64,000 nucleotides of DNA, taken from contig NZ_JACHJO010000003.1 of NCBI RefSeq assembly GCF_014203695.1, positions 62,001 through 126,000 of the forward strand, given 5' to 3'. A program made the translations under genes and the position numbers. Source of the stretch: Nocardiopsis algeriensis. GTDB taxonomy: Bacteria; Actinomycetota; Actinomycetes; Streptosporangiales; Streptosporangiaceae. Positions 61,879-64,000 of this stretch are shown here, in pieces; the stretch's first letter is position 1; the number at the start of each line of letters is the position of its first letter. The notes beneath the pieces were generated by a model. That model was not told the DNA's origin, ran no database searches, and worked only from the letters and a program-made list of their open reading frames with translations.

Positions 61879-61913
61879 GGGCCCGGCCCCGGGGGAGGAG
61901 GGGAGCCGGGCCC
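61879..61913. terminator. Probable terminator between the tms genes and the ligase
   Basis: Arms GGGCCCGGC (61879-61887) and GCCGGGCCC (61905-61913), 17-base loop, in the 155-base gap between convergent genes. Confidence 0.5.
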
Positions 61914-61923
61914 GGGTCCGGGC

Positions 61924-63501
61924 TCAGGCGCGCAGTTCGCGCTTGAGGATCTTGCCGGTGGAGGTCATCGGCAGCGTGTCGCGGAACTCGATCTCACGGG
62001 GGTACTTGTAGCCCGCGAGCCTCTCCTTGGACCACTCGATGATCTCCTCGGCGGTGGCCGAGGCGCCGTCCTTGAGGATCACGAACGCCTTGACCTCCTC
62101 GCCGTGGCTGTCGTGGGGGACACCGACGACGGCGGCGAGGCTGACGGCCTCGTGGGTCATCAGGACCTCCTCGACCTCCCGCGGGTAGACGTTGTAGCCG
62201 CCGCGGATGATCATGTCCTTGGAGCGGTCGATGATGAAGTAGAAGCCCTCGTCGTCGCGGCGGGCGATGTCGCCGGTGCGGAACCAGCCGTCGCGCAGGA
62301 CCTCGGCGTTGACCTCGGGCCGGTTGTGGTAGCCCTTCATCACCAGGTGGCCGCGGATGGCGATCTCGCCGACGGGGTCCTCGTCGCCCTCCTTGACGAC
62401 CTCGTTCCACTCGGGGTCGATCAGCTTCATCTCCACGCCCCACACCGGGCGGCCGATCGAGCCGGTCTTGGCCTTGACGTTGGGGTTGTTGAAGGAGGCC
62501 ACGGGGGAGGTCTCGGACAGGCCGTACCCCTCCTTGATGCCGACGCCGAAGGTCTTGACGAAGTCCTCGGCGAGCTGGCCGGGCAGGGCCGCGCCGCCGG
62601 AGACGGCGTCGACCAGGTTGTGCGCGATCTTCTCCAGGTCGTACTTGCCGGCCTCGGCCGCCTGGGCGGCGTTGAGCAGCCCCCAGTACATGGTGGGCAC
62701 ACCCGCGAAGGCGGTGACGCCCTCCTTCTCGAGCAGGGCCAGGGCCTCGTTGCCGTCGAAGCGCGGCATGAGGACCAGGGTCGCCCCCCGGTACAGGGCG
62801 GCGTTGAGCATGACCGTCTGACCGAAGATGTGGAACAGCGGCAGGACCACCAGGGCGACGTCGCGGCCGTCGGGGTGCGGGTTGACCATGCCGGCGGAGA
62901 CGACGGCGTTCATCATCAGGTTGTTGTGGCTCAGCTCGGCGCCCTTGGGCTTTCCGGTGGTGCCGCTGGTGTAGATGATGACCGCGGTGTCCTCGGAGCT
63001 GGTCTGCACGCTCTCGAACTCGCCGGGCTGCCCCTCCAGGGCCTTCCACAGGGTCTCGGCGCCCTCGATGGCGGACTCGGTGGCGCCCGGGGTGGCGGGC
63101 AGGTCCACGTAGAACTCGCAGGTGTCCACCTGGCCGAAGGCCTCGAAGGCGCGCTCGCCCAGCGGCAGTTCCGGGGAGCCGGTGAAGGCGAAGATCGCCT
63201 TGGCGCCGGAGTCCTCCAGGTGATAGGCGATCTCACGCGGGGTGAGCAGTACGTTCAGCGGTACGACGACCGCGCCGGCCTTGAGCGCGCCGTAGTAGAC
63301 GAACGGGAAGTAGGGGAGGTTCGGGCTGGCCAGTGCGATGCGGTCGCCCGGCCGGACACCGCGGGAGACGAGGAGGTTCGCGACCTGGTTGGCGATCATG
63401 TCGGTGATCGCGTAGTTCAGACGGAGGTCTCCGAAGACCAGGCAGTCCTTCTCGGGGGTCGAACGGGCACCGTCCTCCAGGATCACGGACAGGTTGAGCA
63501 T
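61924..63501 (-). CDS. Long-chain fatty acid-CoA ligase (AMP-binding)
   Basis: 525 aa, adenylate-forming enzyme. A3 motif IIYTSGTTGKPKG, A5 GYGLSETSPV, A7 YHNRPEVNAEVL..GWFRTGDIA and A10 lysine near the C-terminus (TSTGKILKREL). Activates fatty acids to acyl-CoA. ATG chosen with GGAGG about 5 nt upstream; TTG 63516 would add five residues. Convergent with the tms genes, and may feed or draw on the same lipids. Confidence 0.9.
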   Translation of the reverse strand: MLNLSVILEDGARSTPEKDCLVFGDLRLNYAITDMIANQVANLLVSRGVRPGDRIALASPNLPYFPFVYYGALKAGAVVVPLNVLLTPREIAYHLEDSGAKAIFAFTGSPELPLGERAFEAFGQVDTCEFYVDLPATPGATESAIEGAETLWKALEGQPGEFESVQTSSEDTAVIIYTSGTTGKPKGAELSHNNLMMNAVVSAGMVNPHPDGRDVALVVLPLFHIFGQTVMLNAALYRGATLVLMPRFDGNEALALLEKEGVTAFAGVPTMYWGLLNAAQAAEAGKYDLEKIAHNLVDAVSGGAALPGQLAEDFVKTFGVGIKEGYGLSETSPVASFNNPNVKAKTGSIGRPVWGVEMKLIDPEWNEVVKEGDEDPVGEIAIRGHLVMKGYHNRPEVNAEVLRDGWFRTGDIARRDDEGFYFIIDRSKDMIIRGGYNVYPREVEEVLMTHEAVSLAAVVGVPHDSHGEEVKAFVILKDGASATAEEIIEWSKERLAGYKYPREIEFRDTLPMTSTGKILKRELRA

Positions 63502-63839
63502 AGGGGCCTCCCGCAAGCAGATGGATCACGAGGTGGGCACGGCGAGCCGGTGTGATCTGGGTCGCGTGTTCTTCGCCACTTCTGCGGAAGCGTAACAAAC
63601 CGGACGGTCGGTGTGGAGGGGTAAGAAGTCTGCAATCCCACGAAACATCACTTCATGCGCATTGGGTCCGCACTGTGACGGAGTGTGAAAGAGGGGTGGT
63701 TTCCGCCCGGGCCCGGTGCCGGACCTCCCCGCGGGACCGCCTGTGACACGTCGTCGGCGGCGACGGCCAACCGCTAACCTGAGGGGAGCTCACCCAGGAG
63801 GGTGACCCCATCCGAGGACCGGCAAGGAAGCATGCAGCG
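63502..63839 (+). promoter_or_regulatory. Divergent promoter region and leuS leader
   Basis: A -10-like TAACCT (63775-63780) predicts a leader of about 53 bases. It contains a 6-bp hairpin (63790-63795 with 63800-63805, loop AGGA) and a three-codon ORF ATG-CAG-CGA-TGA (63832-63843) whose stop overlaps the leuS ATG as ATGA. No T-box consensus is seen. The rest of the gap holds no supported gene. Confidence 0.45.
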
Positions 63840-64000
63840 ATGACAGCGGTAGACGGCGACCAGACGACGGGCGGCGACACCTACGACGCCCGCGCCCTCC
63901 AGGACAAGTGGCAGGCGCGCTGGGCCGCCGAGCTTCCGTTCGAGGCCAGCGAGGACCCCGCGGACGACCGCCCCCGCTCCTACGTCGTGGACATGTTCGC
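63840..64000 (+). CDS. leuS: Leucyl-tRNA synthetase, N-terminal part, cut by window edge
   Basis: First 53 codons: an acidic N-terminus, [21 protein letters not shown] and RSYVVDMF, where LeuRS continues into the HIGH region beyond the window. ATG start with AAGGAAG upstream, overlapped by a three-codon upstream ORF. Charges tRNA-Leu. Confidence 0.88.
   Translation, partial: MTAVDGDQTTGGDTYDARALQDKWQARWAAELPFEASEDPADDRPRSYVVDMF

Noticed and set aside
63502..63839. T-box riboswitch before leuS
   Set aside because: The nearest match to the T-box sequence (GGGACCGCC) lacks the conserved TGGnACCGCG core and lies upstream of the likely promoter.

Overview
The window is high-GC chromosomal DNA from an actinobacterium. 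The conserved core order (tig-clpP1-clpP2-clpX, folC-DUF4233-ndk, mreBCD-mrdA-rodA, rne-rplU-rpmA-obgE-proB-proA-nadD-rsfS), frequent GTG starts and a gene pair for 10-methyl-branched fatty acids fit Nocardiopsis or a close relative in the Nocardiopsidaceae. The genus is an inference from gene order and lipid genes; no 16S gene is present.

Layout. 1-8.7 kb: 5' end of pepN (minus), a mycothiol-type DsbA-fold protein, an aldehyde dehydrogenase, rpiB, a membrane SpoIIE-type phosphatase, mgtE, an MT0933-like small protein and a degenerate M23 peptidase. 8.8-12.4 kb: a ferredoxin-like protein with a lysine-rich tail, an ABC exporter, a nucleotidyltransferase and two divergent tRNAs (Gly-TCC, Pro-TGG). 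12.5-17.1 kb: the protein quality-control block tig, clpP1, clpP2, clpX. 17.2-19.6 kb: a secreted DUF305/LVIVD pair at the place where valS often lies in relatives. 19.6-29.3 kb: a FolC-like paralogue facing folC, then DUF4233, ndk and the elongation operon mreB-mreC-mreD-mrdA-rodA. 29.4-41.5 kb: a radical SAM protein and its DUF2344 partner, rne, rplU, rpmA, obgE, proB, a PemK-like toxin and proA. 41.6-45.8 kb: a secreted repeat protein, an M48 protease, nadD, rsfS and a histidine phosphatase.

45.8-51.3 kb is the most unusual part. Three tRNA-Ala(GGC) genes are each followed, after exactly 7 bases, by an array of hairpin repeats with a strict 79-bp period. Between the first two cassettes lie a small HTH gene under two palindromic operators, a sugar-type ABC uptake operon without an ATPase gene, and an orphan GroES-like gene on the other strand.

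51.3-64 kb: an ArsR/SRPBCC pair, a DinG-type helicase, three unrecognised conserved-looking genes, a glutamate-racemase-like gene, the tmsA/tmsB-like pair for 10-methylstearate with a third gene, an acyl-CoA synthetase (minus) and the start of leuS.

A recurrent feature is a -10-like hexamer placed 6-7 nt before a start codon (the folC leader, the PemK gene, dinG, the HTH gene), which suggests leaderless transcripts. Protein reading frames were taken from the sequence directly. Family names come from motif recognition, not from any database search.
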